From contig CALMVM010000237.1 in NCBI GenBank assembly GCA_937873255.1, positions 1 to 5,123 on the forward strand: DNA of 5,123 bases, read 5' to 3'. The notes under the pieces were generated by a model. The model saw nothing but the letters and a program-made list of their open reading frames with translations, had not been told where the DNA came from and did no database searches. The DNA is from an uncultured Verrucomicrobiota bacterium (GTDB lineage: Bacteria > Verrucomicrobiota > Verrucomicrobiia > Chthoniobacterales > SZAS-18). Made by a program: the position numbers and the translations under genes. This document shows, one piece after another, positions 4,758 through 5,123 of this stretch; within the stretch, counting starts at the first letter, position 1, and each line of letters begins with the position of its first letter.

Positions 4758-5123
4758 TCAAGCCGTCACCGCCTCGCAACCGGCGAGAAAATTCTTTACC
4801 CCTTCGACCTCCCCGGTCAGCGCCCGAAAAACCTTCGCGGCGGCCTCGTAATCCCCACGCTCCGCGCACGCCGCGACTTCGGACGTGAGCTGCCGTGCCG
4901 CCGTTGCGCCGACGACCCCGAGCGAACTCAACAGCGCGTGCGTCGTGCGCGCCACTTCGCCGGCGCCGCGGTGGTCAATCGCCGCGCCGATCTCTGCGAG
5001 CAAACGCGGCGTGTGCTCGCTAAAAAGCGCGACCATCTGCCGCAGCAAATCCTCGTCGCCGTCCAACTGCGCGAGCAACTCCTCGCGGCTGAAAACCGAT
5101 CGCGCCTTCGCGGTTAGCCGGCC
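4758..5123 (-). CDS. C-terminal Hpt (histidine phosphotransfer) domain of a larger protein, partial
   Basis: The frame is open to the right window edge and its last 121 residues are visible. VFSREELLAQLDGDEDLLRQMVALF (10-34 of the fragment) is the typical first helix of an Hpt domain following a linker. EVARTTHALLSSLGVVGATAA follows, with His62 in the position of the phosphorylated histidine, and then helices ending EGVKNFL. A TTG at 5076-5078 could be read as a start, but it cuts into the first helix, so the true start lies beyond the window. This arrangement is usual for the C-terminus of a hybrid sensor kinase (kinase, receiver, Hpt), though a separate Hpt protein is possible. The canonical HxLKGxS motif reads HALLSSL, so the conserved Lys and Gly after the histidine are replaced by Leu and Ser. 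Its role would be phosphoryl transfer between receiver domains. Confidence 0.85.
   Translation of the reverse strand, partial: GRLTAKARSVFSREELLAQLDGDEDLLRQMVALFSEHTPRLLAEIGAAIDHRGAGEVARTTHALLSSLGVVGATAARQLTSEVAACAERGDYEAAAKVFRALTGEVEGVKNFLAGCEAVTA

Overview
The window is a GC-rich bacterial segment (roughly 60-65 % G+C by eye) carrying redox enzymes and phosphorelay signalling parts. No rRNA, tRNA, insertion sequence or CRISPR array was seen. The lineage cannot be fixed from the sequence alone. High GC, a soluble histidine kinase, few clear Shine-Dalgarno sites and palindromic intergenic elements would fit Verrucomicrobiota (Opitutales-like) or a proteobacterium; this is a low-confidence guess.

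Left block (1-1340): an HxlR-family regulator on the minus strand, with the conserved N-terminal cysteine, faces a plus-strand flavodoxin-fold NAD(P)H:quinone oxidoreductase. They share an 87-bp divergent promoter region with a GCACA/TGTGC inverted repeat. Downstream of the regulator, on its strand, is a 49-codon remnant of a second NAD(P)H-dependent FMN reductase; it stops just after the first flavin-binding segment. The block reads as an electrophile- or quinone-responsive redox locus with one decayed partner.

Middle block (1503-3346): a soluble histidine kinase (minus) and a single-domain receiver protein (plus) diverge from a roughly 280-bp region rich in palindromes. The receiver is atypical: asparagine (Asn67) sits where the phospho-accepting aspartate is expected, while the other pocket residues are kept. 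The kinase keeps its H-box histidine, N box and G2 box, but has no recognisable DxGxG (G1) box. The receiver is followed by 375 bp with no convincing gene.

Right block (3722-5123): a short-chain dehydrogenase of the YghA/YhdF type and the C-terminal Hpt domain of a protein running off the right edge lie in series on the minus strand. The 139 bp between them hold three consecutive hairpins. Parts of these match the palindromic element between the kinase and receiver genes, which suggests a dispersed intergenic repeat family.

The most interesting theme is three non-canonical phosphorelay parts close together: a kinase without a G1 box, a receiver without its Asp, and an Hpt lacking the usual Lys after HxL. 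Whether they work together is inference only.
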